A stretch of DNA of 59,371 nucleotides from Streptomyces sp. WM6378. GTDB lineage: Bacteria > Actinomycetota > Actinomycetes > Streptomycetales > Streptomycetaceae. The DNA lies in contig NZ_LGDD01000304.1 of NCBI RefSeq assembly GCF_001279695.1, positions 1-59,371 on the forward strand, in the 5' to 3' direction. The notes below the pieces were generated by a model that saw only the letters and a program-made list of their open reading frames with translations, searched no databases and had not been told where the DNA came from. The position numbers were made by a program, and so were the translations under genes. Position 1 is the first letter of the stretch. Each line of letters begins with the position of its first letter. Of this stretch, positions 47,306-55,256 are shown one piece after another.

Positions 47306-47803
47306 GTGACCACGATCGCCGTCACCGGCCACATGGACCTGGCCCCGGAGGCGGCCGCACCCGTACGGGCCGAACTCCGCAAGCTGCTCGGGGAGTTCGA
47401 GGGCGACGACCTGGTGGGGCGCTCGTGCGTCGCCCGGGGCGCCGACACCCTCTTCGCCCAGGAAGTACTGGCCCTCGGCGGCCGACTGTCCGCGATCATC
47501 CCGTCCCGGGACTACCGGGAGGCAGAGGTGCCCGAGGAGGATCTCGTGCGCTTCGACGCCCTGCTCGACGCCGCCGAGGAAGTGCTGGTCATGCCGTACG
47601 AGCACGCGGGCCGCGACGCCTACGAGGCGGCGAACCGCCGCCTGCTCCAGGGGGCGGACCGACTGGTGGCCGTATGGGACGGCAGCCCGCCCTCGGGCCG
47701 CGGCGGAGGAACCGCGGACGTCGTGGCCTCGGCGCGGGCCGCCGGGGTACGGGTCGACGTGGTGTGGCCGCCGGAGGCCGTGAGGACCAGCGCCCGGCCC
47801 TGA
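47306..47803 (+). CDS. SLOG/DUF1273-like Rossmann protein (predicted nucleotide-derivative binding)
   Basis: This 165-residue protein has a single Rossmann-like domain. It opens TTIAVTGHMDL, followed by GRSCVARGADTLFAQEVLALGGRLSAIIP, an aspartate-rich helix, and a terminal strand LVAVWDGSPPSGRGGGTADVV. This GH...ARGADTL...GGTADVV order is that of SLOG-superfamily proteins (YpsA/DUF1273-like), thought to bind nucleotides or ADP-ribose derivatives. GAAGGAAG lies nine bases before the GTG. It follows the RipA-like membrane protein gene. A sensing or defence role is suggested by this type of pairing, not shown. Confidence 0.7.
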   Translation: MTTIAVTGHMDLAPEAAAPVRAELRKLLGEFEGDDLVGRSCVARGADTLFAQEVLALGGRLSAIIPSRDYREAEVPEEDLVRFDALLDAAEEVLVMPYEHAGRDAYEAANRRLLQGADRLVAVWDGSPPSGRGGGTADVVASARAAGVRVDVVWPPEAVRTSARP

Positions 47804-47820
47804 GCAGGCTCGCGCACCTG

Positions 47821-47861
47821 TTCAGCCAAAACTGGACAGTCTTGACTGAAGAACTTACGGT
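47821..47861 (+). promoter_or_regulatory. MarR promoter with overlapping inverted repeat
   Basis: A 12-bp inverted repeat (TTCAGCCAAAAC / GTCTTGACTGAA, 10 of 12 pairing) surrounds TGGACA, a plausible -35. TACGGT, 17 bases later, is a plausible -10. The transcript would start at or near the MarR ATG. A repressor bound here would block the promoter, fitting autorepression. Confidence 0.6.
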
Positions 47862-47867
47862 GGGGGC

Positions 47868-48317
47868 ATGGACGACACCCCGCAAGGCATCTCCGCGTCC
47901 GCCGTCCGAGCGGCGCGCGACCTGCGGGTGGTGTTCAGCAGGCTGCGGCGCCGGCTCCGGGAGGTCGCGGACACGCAGGACCTCACCCCCTCACAAGTGT
48001 CCGCGCTCACCCTCATCGACAAGGGCGGGGCCGCCTCGGCCAGCGCGCTCGCCGCCATCGAGGGGGTGCGCCCGCAGTCGATGGCCGCCACCCTCGCCGC
48101 GCTCGACCAGCAGGGGCTGATCCAGCGCAGCCCCGACCCCGAGGACGGCCGCCGTCAGCTGGTCACCCTGACCGGGGCCGGCCGCGAGCGTGCCAAGGGC
48201 AATCGGCAGGCCCGCGCGGAATGGCTCACCCAGGCCTTCCAGGACCGCTACACCGAGGAAGAGCGCGCCACCATCACCGAGGCGATGGCCCTGCTTGAAC
48301 GCCTCGCCCAGCCCTGA
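47868..48317 (+). CDS. MarR-family transcriptional regulator
   Basis: This 149-residue regulator has a winged helix (LTPSQVSALTLIDKGGAASASALAAIEGVRPQSMAATLAALDQQGLIQR) and the wing PDPEDGRRQLVTLTGAG. Flanking helices form the dimer interface (N-terminal AVRAARDLRVVFSRLRRRLRE). It is followed 86 bases later by an isochorismatase-fold hydrolase gene on the same strand, its likely target. An inverted repeat overlaps its promoter, suggesting self-control. Confidence 0.9.
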   Translation: MDDTPQGISASAVRAARDLRVVFSRLRRRLREVADTQDLTPSQVSALTLIDKGGAASASALAAIEGVRPQSMAATLAALDQQGLIQRSPDPEDGRRQLVTLTGAGRERAKGNRQARAEWLTQAFQDRYTEEERATITEAMALLERLAQP

Positions 48318-48403
48318 TGCGCACAGCGGCCGCCCACCCGGCTCGTACGACGCACGCCGAGACCACCTCAACCCCCTGAACAGCGCGCAAGAAAGGCACC
48401 ACC

Positions 48404-48994
48404 ATGGCTCTCACCACGCTCGACCCGAACACGGCACTCGTCGTCATCGACCTCCAGCGGGGCATCGTCGCCGCGCCCACTCAGCCCCACACCACCGCCG
48501 ACGTCGTGGCCCGCACGGCCGAGCTCGCCGACGCCTTCCGCTCGCACGGGCTGCCCGTCGTCCTGGTCCGCGTCTCGTTCGCCGCCGACGGAGCGGACGC
48601 CACCCCGGGTCGCACGGAGGCCGGTCACGGGGGTGGCGGCCAGCGCCCCGAGGGCTGGGACGTCATCGTCGACGAGCTGTCCGGGCACCCCGAGGACATC
48701 CGGGTCACCAAGCGCAACTGGGGCGCGTTCCACGGCACCGACCTCGACGTCCAGCTCCGCCGCCGCGGCATCACCCAGATCGTGCTGACCGGGGTGGCCA
48801 CCAGCATCGGCGTCGAGTCGACCGCCCGTGCCGCACACGAGCACGGTTACCACGTCACGCTGGCCACCGACGCGATGACCGACCTGACCCCGGAGGCCCA
48901 CCTCAACAGCGTCGAGCGGATCTTCCCCCGCCTCGGCGAGACCGGCACGACGGCGGAGATCGGCGAGTTGCTGGCCAAGACCCGCACCAGCTGA
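48404..48994 (+). CDS. Isochorismatase-fold hydrolase lacking the nucleophile cysteine
   Basis: This 196-residue protein shows the family Asp in ALVVIDLQRGIVAAP, the Lys in IRVTKRNWGAFHGTDLD and the cis-peptide loop TGVATSIGVESTARAA. In cysteine hydrolases of this fold the loop carries a Cys (ICVE); here it is Gly (IGVE), as in true isochorismatases such as PhzD. It is therefore less likely to be a nicotinamidase or N-carbamoyl hydrolase. It follows a MarR regulator. Isochorismate or another vinyl-ether substrate is possible; nothing in the neighbourhood identifies it. Confidence 0.85.
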   Translation: MALTTLDPNTALVVIDLQRGIVAAPTQPHTTADVVARTAELADAFRSHGLPVVLVRVSFAADGADATPGRTEAGHGGGGQRPEGWDVIVDELSGHPEDIRVTKRNWGAFHGTDLDVQLRRRGITQIVLTGVATSIGVESTARAAHEHGYHVTLATDAMTDLTPEAHLNSVERIFPRLGETGTTAEIGELLAKTRTS

Positions 48995-49004
48995 CACCCG
49001 CTCT

Positions 49005-49850
49005 TCAGCCGACCCACGTTCCGGTAAGGGCCTGCACGGCCGAGCCGTCGAGGTCGGCGAGCTTGGTGCCGGTGAAGTCGCGGGCCCAGTCCGAGGTCTG
49101 GATCCGGAAGGGCGGCCGGTCGGCGGTGAGCGCGGCGACGATCGGAGCCGCGGCTTCGTCCGGAGTCTGGGCGCTGGTGAAGGTCTTGGTGGCGCGCTCG
49201 ATGTAGGCCCGGAGCGCCGGGGCGTACGGACCCGCGGCCTCCAACAGGGCTGGTACGTCCAGCTCTTGGCTGGCGACGAACTCGCTGGCCACGGCGCCCG
49301 GCTCGACGACGGTGACACGCACTCCGAGGGTGGCGGCGACCGGCGCGAGCGACTCCATGAAGCCCTCGACGGCGAACTTGGCCGCGCAGTAGGCCTCGTT
49401 GAAGGGCTGCCCGACCACACCGCCGACGCTGGTGACGGTGATGACGCGGCCCTGCGAGGCGCGCAGATGGGGCAGGGCGGCGCGGGTCGCCTCGACGACG
49501 CCGAAGAAGTTCACCTCCATCGTGGCGCGCACCGGGTCCATGCCGTCCTGCTCGACGGTGCCGACGTACCCGGCGCCCGCGTTGTTCACCAGCGCGTCGA
49601 GCCGCCCGTACTCGTCGATCACCTCGCCCAGGCAGGCGACGACGGATCCGGCGTCGACGACGTCAAGGCGCTTCACGGCGACACGGTCGACGACCTGCGC
49701 CTCGGCCGCGGCCTCCCTCAGCGGGCCCTCCTTCCCCGTGTCGCGCATGGTGGCGACGACCCGCAGGCCGGCCCGGGCCGCGCCGACCGCGGCGGCCAGG
49801 CCGATGCCCGAGGACGTTCCGGTGATCAGGACAGTGCGTTCGGCGGTCAT
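49005..49850 (-). CDS. Short-chain dehydrogenase/reductase
   Basis: This 281-residue classical-type SDR has the cofactor motif VLITGTSSGIGLAAAVGAARAG, structural NNAG in LDALVNNAGAGYVG, the catalytic Ser in VITVTSVGG, and YCAAK (YxxxK). The Thr-Met-Arg after the second strand (VVATMRDTGK) suggests NADP preference. GAGGAG lies six bases before the ATG. It ends 11 bases from the convergent isochorismatase-fold gene. The substrate is unknown. Confidence 0.88.
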   Translation of the reverse strand: MTAERTVLITGTSSGIGLAAAVGAARAGLRVVATMRDTGKEGPLREAAAEAQVVDRVAVKRLDVVDAGSVVACLGEVIDEYGRLDALVNNAGAGYVGTVEQDGMDPVRATMEVNFFGVVEATRAALPHLRASQGRVITVTSVGGVVGQPFNEAYCAAKFAVEGFMESLAPVAATLGVRVTVVEPGAVASEFVASQELDVPALLEAAGPYAPALRAYIERATKTFTSAQTPDEAAAPIVAALTADRPPFRIQTSDWARDFTGTKLADLDGSAVQALTGTWVG

Positions 49851-49887
49851 GCGGTTCTCCTCGACTTTTCGGCGAGCGTACGCATCC

Positions 49888-50388
49888 TCATGCACCCGGC
49901 ACCGGATGACCGGCCTCGATGCCCTCGCTGTCGCTCAGCCGGAACGGCTGCCAGTCGGACGGGCGCGCGGCCGGGACCGCGGCCTCCAGCGGGCTGAGCA
50001 GAAACCCGACGTGGTCCCCGCCGTCCGTACGCCGCTCGACGCGCCCCACGAACCAGTCCGGGACCTCGTCGAGGAGGACCGTGCCCGCCGGGCCCTCGCG
50101 CCAGGCGACACCGGCGAACTTGTCGACCTCGTCGCCGGTCCGGCCACCGAAGTGCGCGGCCAGGCCGTACTGGGCACGGCCCAGCAGGTGCACGGCGAGG
50201 AAATCGGCCGAACGGGCCACGCGATACGTCCTGTTGGCCGTGGACAGCCACACCATGAACCGCACCGGCACCATCGAGCACTGCGAGGCGAACCCCACCA
50301 GGCATCCGGAGCGCTCCGCACCGGCCGCCGCCGTCACGACGTACATCGGATAGTCGAGGCGGTCGAGGAACTGCTGCACGGCACTCAC
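49888..50388 (-). CDS. Flavin reductase-like FMN-binding protein
   Basis: This 166-residue protein has the flavin-reductase split-barrel pattern: MYVVTAAAGAERSGCLVGFASQCSMVPVRFMVWLSTANRTYRVA, then FLAVHLLGRAQYGLAAHFGGRTGDEVDKF. These match the FMN-binding GFxxQxSxxPP-like region of the family. The GTG start has GAGGG upstream at a slightly long spacing. It is co-oriented with the SDR gene 37 bases downstream and may be co-transcribed. It may reduce FMN for a monooxygenase or be a stand-alone FMN protein. Confidence 0.8.
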   Translation of the reverse strand: MSAVQQFLDRLDYPMYVVTAAAGAERSGCLVGFASQCSMVPVRFMVWLSTANRTYRVARSADFLAVHLLGRAQYGLAAHFGGRTGDEVDKFAGVAWREGPAGTVLLDEVPDWFVGRVERRTDGGDHVGFLLSPLEAAVPAARPSDWQPFRLSDSEGIEAGHPVPGA

Positions 50389-50624
50389 GCTGCTCAATCC
50401 CTCACCTCGTCGTCCGCGGGCTGCGACCAGCCGACCACAGGAACCGGCCCACGGCACGCCCCGGATCGGCCGATCGGCCGAAAGCTGCGGCCGACCCGCC
50501 GGGCGGAGTGTGGGAGCGGAGGCCAGGGGAACCCGGGCGGTGCGCGGACCCGCGGTGCCGTGCACCTACGGCGCTCGCCGTCCGCACCCCGCACCCACCG
50601 TCCGTAGGAAGGGATTCCTTCACC

Positions 50625-50972
50625 ATGGAGAACATCTGGGCCTACCTCCAGGCAGCCGCGTACCAGCCGGGTACCGACCTGACCGGGTTCAAGGTCGAGG
50701 CGACCGACGGAAGCATCGGCAAGGTCGACAAGTACTCCGAGGCGGTCAGCTCCTCGTACATCGTCGTCGACACCGGCCTCTGGATCTTCGGCAAGCACGT
50801 CCTGCTGCCGGCCGGGGTCCTGACCCGCATCGACGCGGTCGAGAAGAAGATCTACGTCGCCTGCACCAAGGAACAGATCAAGGACTCCCCCGAGTTCGAC
50901 AAGGAGAAGCACCTCGGGGACCCGGCCTACCACGAGCAGATCGGCGGCTACTACGGACGCCCGCACATGTGA
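50625..50972 (+). CDS. PRC-barrel domain protein
   Basis: This 115-residue protein has a PRC-barrel (LTGFKVEATDGSIGKVDKYSEAVSSSYIVVDTG; GKHVLLPAGVLTRIDAVEKKIYV). A charged tail follows, with residues KDSPEFDKEKHLGDPAYHEQIGGYYG, a common ending in Streptomyces stress-associated PRC proteins. GGAAGG precedes the ATG, within a short GAAGG-GATT-CCTTC hairpin that could mask the ribosome site. The gene is isolated. The function is unknown; PRC barrels often bind RNA or other proteins. Confidence 0.85.
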   Translation: MENIWAYLQAAAYQPGTDLTGFKVEATDGSIGKVDKYSEAVSSSYIVVDTGLWIFGKHVLLPAGVLTRIDAVEKKIYVACTKEQIKDSPEFDKEKHLGDPAYHEQIGGYYGRPHM

Positions 50973-51049
50973 GGCGCCCGTTCCCGCGATGCCCGGCCGT
51001 CAACTCCGGCCGGGCATCAGCCGGTTGAGACCCCCCGACGGTCGCTGTG

Positions 51050-51646
51050 TCACCGTGCCGCGAGCCACTCTTCGAGCACGGCCTCCCGGCCGCGCGAACG
51101 CAGGACACCCGGCTCCGCCGAAGCCCACCAGTCGCTCAGGGCGGCGGGCGAGCACGTGCCCTCGACGAAGCGGGCGAGCAGCGCGTGGGACAGGTCGACC
51201 TCACGGCGGCTGTACGCGGTCGCGGCGCCGGACAGCACGGTCGTCTCGATACGGCCGCCCCCCGCGCTCACCGCCACGGTCATTTCCTCGGGGCTGCCCG
51301 GGTTCCACACGTCCAGGGCGACAGCGGCGACCGATGCCGCGCGACTGGCCCACCGTCCGCCGGCCGAACGGACGGGGGCGCCAACCACCTCGACGGCGGT
51401 CACATCCGACCAGGGCCACTCGCGTGGCTCGGGTCCGACGAGCCGCAGCGAGTCAGGTGTGAGCAGCACGTCCGATGCCGTCGTGGCGCTGGGTGTGCCC
51501 AGGCGGACGTTGTCCGCGTCGATCCAGAAGAGGCCGACCATGCAGCCCTGCTTCTGCGCACCGGGAGACGCGGCGGGGGACGTGCCGGGGGGCGTAGGTG
51601 TCGATTCCAAAGCGAACTCCATGGTGTGGGCATGGGTGTTGTCCAT
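51050..51646 (-). CDS. Conserved hypothetical soluble protein
   Basis: This is a 198-residue protein that I do not recognise. Its N-terminal 35 residues are Pro/Ser/Thr-rich. The core begins GCMVGLFWIDADNVRLGTPSATTASDVLLTPDSLRLVG and has DVTAVEVVGAPVRS and LDVWNPGSPEEMTVAVSAGGGRIETTV. This is a beta-rich layout resembling PH-like or bacterial GRAM-like domains, followed by a helical end (SHALLARFVEGTCSPAALSDWWASAEPG). Start choice is uncertain, since neither nearby ATG has a ribosome site. Codon bias supports real coding. Confidence 0.65.
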   Translation of the reverse strand: MDNTHAHTMEFALESTPTPPGTSPAASPGAQKQGCMVGLFWIDADNVRLGTPSATTASDVLLTPDSLRLVGPEPREWPWSDVTAVEVVGAPVRSAGGRWASRAASVAAVALDVWNPGSPEEMTVAVSAGGGRIETTVLSGAATAYSRREVDLSHALLARFVEGTCSPAALSDWWASAEPGVLRSRGREAVLEEWLAAR

Positions 51647-51699
51647 GGTTTTCTGATCGACCCTAGATCACCTGTGAACGGCCCTTGAACGGCACCGAC

Positions 51700-51972
51700 G
51701 AGTTCCGGGCAGCGTCAGGTCGATGCGGGCCGCGACGAGCGTCGAGTCGAGGCCCAGGCCTTTCAGACCAGGCGGCCGGTGACCATGTGCAGGTCCATGC
51801 CCGCCCCGCGAGCAGGAAGACCTCGTTCATGCTGTCGGCCAGCGAGTGCGCCGCCTCGGAGAGCAGCGCGGGCGACCCCCAGGGCTCCGGCGCCCGCCTT
51901 GGCGGCGGCGACGAGCAGGTTGGCCCCGAGCGCCACCAGGACGGTCAGCCAGGTCCTGCGGTCACTTCCCAT
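51700..51972 (-). pseudogene. Remnant of a cation diffusion facilitator (CDF) transporter gene
   Basis: The start encodes MGSDRRTWLTVLVALGANLLVAAAKAGAGALG, a typical first CDF helix. The next part (SPALLSEAAHSLADSMNEVFLL) is in a different frame, and then the sequence jumps to a short tail reading GLGLDSTLVAARIDL, like the C-terminal cytoplasmic domain. The middle 200 or so codons are missing. The frames are broken and the helices that hold zinc are gone, so this is a decayed gene. Confidence 0.7.
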
Positions 51973-52043
51973 GTCCTCGCGACAGCAAGACATTTGACGG
52001 TTTATCAGGCAGTGCTCATTCGGGCGATGGCGCGCGTGGCCGG

Positions 52044-53144
52044 TCAGCGGCGGCCGTTGCTCCGGGAGCCTGCGTAGGAGCGGCGCTTGCGCGCGGACGA
52101 GGCCTCCTCCGGGTCCTCTTCCTCCTCTGCCCGGTCCGCGTCGTCCTCCTCGTACTCGCCCTCGTCATCACCTTCGCCTTCGGCTTCGTCCTCGTACTCG
52201 TACTCCTCGTCGGGTTCGGCCTCCGGTTCCTCTTCCTGCTCGGGCTCGGGCTCGCCCGTGTCCTGGTCCTCGGCCTGGTCCTCCTGGTGCCCGGCCTGCT
52301 GTTCGGGCTCCCGTTGCTCCTCCTCGGCGATCGCGTCCTCGTGGCTGACGACGACCTCGCCGTCCCTGATCTCACCGCGCCAGCCGCCCTCGGCCTCGCC
52401 GCGCAGCGCGATGTGACGCGCGAAATTCTTGAGGTCGAGCCGGGCGCGACGGCCCTGGGAACGCCATATGTTGCCGGTCTTCTCGAACAGACCCTTGGGG
52501 TAGTACTCCATGACCAGCAGGACGCGGGTGATGTTCTCGCCGAGCGGGTGGAAGGTGACGACGCCCTTGGCTGTGCCCTTGGCGCCCTCGGAGGTCCAGG
52601 CGATGCGCGCGTCCGGCACCTGTTCGGTGGTGTGCGCCTTCCAACTGCGGCTGGACCAGAAGACCTTGACCTTCCAGTCCGATGTGGTGTCATCGGCGAC
52701 GGTCGCGCTCTTGACGCCCTTGGCGAAGGTGGCGAACGACTGGAACTGGGTCCACTGGTCGTAGGCCTCGCGCACCGGGACGCCCACGTCCACGGACTCC
52801 ATGATGACGGTCGGCCTGCGCCCCGCCCCGCCCTTCTTGCGCTTGCCACCGAGCCCCTTGAGCAGCTCTTTCGCGTTGTCCTTGAGATGCGAGGCACCCA
52901 TTTCCACCGCGGCACGGACCGGGCCCTTGCCCTCGGCGACCTTGCGGCCGCCTTCGAGCGCCAGCTTGGCGAAGCCGGGGCTGCGGCCCTCGGCGATGTC
53001 GTTGAGCTTGACCGTGGTTTCGCCGAGCTTGTGGCCCACGCCCATCAGAAGGCGCTCCCCCTGCGCGAGCAGATACCCCTGGAGCTCCTGCTTCAGGCGG
53101 TCGGCCGCGGGGCTCCGCGTCAGCGGATTCTTCGTCTCAGCCAC
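52044..53144 (-). CDS. SRPBCC-family protein with acidic C-terminal tail (GvpZ-like)
   Basis: This 366-residue protein has a helical N-terminal region (VAETKNPLTRSPAADRLKQELQGYLLAQGERLLMGVGHKLG). A START/SRPBCC domain follows (about residues 115-260: ESVDVGVPVREAYDQWTQFQSFATF, ITRVLLVMEYYPKGLFEKTGN). The last 80 residues are a run of Glu and Asp ending in a basic RKRRSYAGSRSNGRR. GGGTGG lies about eight bases before the GTG. The start overlaps the upstream gene stop by eight bases. The pair resembles gas-vesicle-cluster genes gvpY and gvpZ of Streptomyces, but no gvpA or other gvp gene is in the window. Confidence 0.78.
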   Translation of the reverse strand: MAETKNPLTRSPAADRLKQELQGYLLAQGERLLMGVGHKLGETTVKLNDIAEGRSPGFAKLALEGGRKVAEGKGPVRAAVEMGASHLKDNAKELLKGLGGKRKKGGAGRRPTVIMESVDVGVPVREAYDQWTQFQSFATFAKGVKSATVADDTTSDWKVKVFWSSRSWKAHTTEQVPDARIAWTSEGAKGTAKGVVTFHPLGENITRVLLVMEYYPKGLFEKTGNIWRSQGRRARLDLKNFARHIALRGEAEGGWRGEIRDGEVVVSHEDAIAEEEQREPEQQAGHQEDQAEDQDTGEPEPEQEEEPEAEPDEEYEYEDEAEGEGDDEGEYEEDDADRAEEEEDPEEASSARKRRSYAGSRSNGRR

Positions 53145-53718
53145 GGCGGTCACCACCCTGGCCGCTCCGCCGGCTAGCCGTCTTCTTTGCCGGCGCCCTC
53201 TTGGCCGTACGCTGCACGGACTTGGCGGTCTCCTTGGCCGAACTCGCCTTGACTGACGGGGACTTGGCAGACGCCGACCTTGTCGGTCGAGATCGCGAAG
53301 ACGCCCTGGCCGAGGCCTTGTCCTCGTCGTTCGCCTGACCTTCACCTTCGTCTTTTTCTTCGTCCTCGTACTCCGCCGAACCCGGAACATCGGGCACCAC
53401 GCCCGAGATGCGGTCCTGGACATCCAGAGTGCGGTCGTGCAGCCGGTCGGCGATGCCCTCGATCTGCCGGTTGAGGAGGGCGCCCGTCGCGGCCTTGCCG
53501 ACGCCGCGCAGGTCCTCCCGCAGTTGGTCGCCGATCTCCTTGAACTGCGGGTTGTCGGCCAGTTGGGCCGCCGCGAAGTCCGCGATCGCCCGCGGGCTCA
53601 ACTGCAGCCGCTTGCCCATGACCAGTGTCCCGATGCCGAAGGCGAGCTTCGCCTTCTTCGTCCGCCCGAGCAGATAGCCCGCGCCCACCGCGAGCCCCAA
53701 TCCCAGCCGATTGTTCAT
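53137..53718 (-). CDS. GvpY-like helical protein with basic tail (often misnamed DNA primase)
   Basis: This is a 193-residue protein. It begins MNNRLGLGLAVGAGYLLGRTKKAKLAFGIGTLVMG and continues with helices (LSPRAIADFAAAQLADNPQFKEIGDQL; GKAATGALLNRQIEGIADRLHDR). A low-complexity acidic stretch and a Lys/Ser/Ala-rich tail (SVKASSAKETAKSVQRTAKR) follow. In Streptomyces genomes similar proteins beside SRPBCC proteins are often called DNA primase without evidence; no primase motif is visible. It is co-translated with the SRPBCC gene. A gas-vesicle link is by resemblance only. Confidence 0.75.
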   Translation of the reverse strand: MNNRLGLGLAVGAGYLLGRTKKAKLAFGIGTLVMGKRLQLSPRAIADFAAAQLADNPQFKEIGDQLREDLRGVGKAATGALLNRQIEGIADRLHDRTLDVQDRISGVVPDVPGSAEYEDEEKDEGEGQANDEDKASARASSRSRPTRSASAKSPSVKASSAKETAKSVQRTAKRAPAKKTASRRSGQGGDRRG

Positions 53719-54019
53719 GCCTTGACCCGTCCTCTAGTCGTCCCGTCTCGCGAAGGGGAGCCCGTGGAGGCTTCATCACGCCGGGTAGCCAACATGGCCA
53801 GAGCCAAACCCCGGCCGTGGGATGCTCCGGGGTGGGTGTTCGTCGCCGTACCGTGCGAGGGCCCGGACTCCGCGCAGGTCAGGGCGGGGGCATCGCCCCA
53901 GCGTCCCAGATCCGCCAGAGCGGCTTGTGCGGCGGGCGGGATCCCGCGGATGCTGCCGATCTGCCCACAACACCTCGATGACGACAGGGAGTTGGGCCGG
54001 AATCGGAGGTAGCACAGCC

Positions 54020-55084
54020 ATGGCCAACCGATGGGGGAACGGGCGGAGCCGGGTCAGGCCGGTCGCCCTGGGAGTGGCGGCGCTGTTCGCCGCCGCGGTC
54101 GGGTTCGCGCCCTCCGCGCACGCGGGGTCCTCGTGCACGAGCGCGGACCCGCGACCGGGCGCCTCGGCGAAACCGGGCGGCGCCGCGAGCAGCGCGAAGC
54201 CTTCGACGCCGGCCAAACCGGCCACGGTGTCGACGAGTTGCACCGGCTGGAGCCACCAGGACCCGGCCCCGGGCTCCTACGGCTACATGGCCGGGGACTA
54301 CCACCTGGAGACCGGCCCGTACCAGAGCTGCCCGGCCGTCTCGCTGGCCAAGTCCGGCACGAAGCTCTGGTACCACTGCTACGTGACCAACGCCCACGGC
54401 AACAAGTGGACGTACGTCCGCATCGCGGGCTCCAGCACGGCGGGCTGGATGTCGAACGACAACATCACCCGCCAGCACGGCGCTTCGACCCCCTGTTGGT
54501 CCATCGGCTTCTTCGAAGGTGAGGGCTCAGCCCCTGCGGCGCAGGACCGCCGACAGGTGGTGTTGCAGGGGGTGGCCGACCGCCGCGAGGTCATGGGTGA
54601 ACGTCAGCGTGTCGTCGTCGGTCAGCTCGTAGCGGCGGCGGGTCGCGTCGACCTCCTTCGCGGTGGGCGTGAGGGCCACGTCGTTGGTGGAGAGGTCGAC
54701 CGTCTTGCCGTCAGCGGCGCCGACCGCGATCTCCGCGATGCCGGTGGGCTGGGTGATCAGGGCCTCCACCCGCCCGTCGGCCTGGAGCCGCCACCAGCCA
54801 CTCTCGCGCGCCGAGGGACGCTGGGGCGCGCCGTCCTCGTCGAGCAGCCACGCCCGGGCCTCGTACCGCAGGAAGGGCCGGCCGTCGTGGCTGAAGGTGA
54901 CCTCCTGCGCGTACGCGAAGTCCCCGGTGATCGTCGGATATCCGCCCTCGCCCCGGCCGAACCAGGTGCCCAGCAGGCCGGTCACGGGCGCGAGCAGGGC
55001 GTGCGGGGCGGGCGCCTCGTCGGGCCGGTGCCCGTCGGGGTAGGGGTAGTCCGGTGCGGGGTCGAACACGATGTGCGCTCCTGA
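54020..55084 (+). CDS. Secreted SH3-like/cysteine-rich protein whose frame runs antisense through the next gene
   Basis: GGAGGT nine bases before the ATG opens an exported protein: signal [24 protein letters not shown], an Ala/Lys/Pro linker, then a domain with [43 protein letters not shown] and [18 protein letters not shown]. This is a bacterial SH3-like cell-wall-associated fold. The expected end is near HGASTPC at about 54502, but no stop occurs there. The open frame continues as low-complexity antisense sequence over the nitrobindin-like gene to 55084. A small indel or lost stop codon probably extended it. The true functional end is likely near 54510. Confidence 0.6.
   Translation: MANRWGNGRSRVRPVALGVAALFAAAVGFAPSAHAGSSCTSADPRPGASAKPGGAASSAKPSTPAKPATVSTSCTGWSHQDPAPGSYGYMAGDYHLETGPYQSCPAVSLAKSGTKLWYHCYVTNAHGNKWTYVRIAGSSTAGWMSNDNITRQHGASTPCWSIGFFEGEGSAPAAQDRRQVVLQGVADRREVMGERQRVVVGQLVAAAGRVDLLRGGREGHVVGGEVDRLAVSGADRDLRDAGGLGDQGLHPPVGLEPPPATLARRGTLGRAVLVEQPRPGLVPQEGPAVVAEGDLLRVREVPGDRRISALAPAEPGAQQAGHGREQGVRGGRLVGPVPVGVGVVRCGVEHDVRS
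54527..55069 (-). CDS. FABP-like/nitrobindin-family protein (DUF1794)
   Basis: This is a 180-residue beta-barrel protein. Motifs include [76 protein letters not shown] and the C-terminal [23 protein letters not shown], where His residues near the end bind heme in nitrobindins. AGGAG lies nine bases before the GTG start. The opposite-strand frame of the preceding secreted protein overlaps all of it, but the domain order and codon bias show this is the real gene. Heme or nitric-oxide handling is known for family members, not shown here. Confidence 0.87.
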   Translation of the reverse strand: MFDPAPDYPYPDGHRPDEAPAPHALLAPVTGLLGTWFGRGEGGYPTITGDFAYAQEVTFSHDGRPFLRYEARAWLLDEDGAPQRPSARESGWWRLQADGRVEALITQPTGIAEIAVGAADGKTVDLSTNDVALTPTAKEVDATRRRYELTDDDTLTFTHDLAAVGHPLQHHLSAVLRRRG

Positions 55085-55256
55085 GGTCGGGGGCCAATGC
55101 CAGACGGAAGCCTAGGCCGTCGATCCTCCACAGGTCCCGCTCCACCACCCGTCGCTCCTGCTCAGGTAGGGCCTGGCCGGCCCGTGTGGTGGATGTCGGG
55201 CCGGGGGCTCGGCGCTATCGTCGAGTGCGGTCGGCGAGCGACGCGGAAGGGCTCAC

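Noticed and set aside
53791..54012. A possible 70-codon gene between the GvpY-like gene and the SH3-like gene
   Set aside because: No ribosome site, no recognisable domain, Arg/Pro-rich composition, and it ends over the ribosome site of the next gene.
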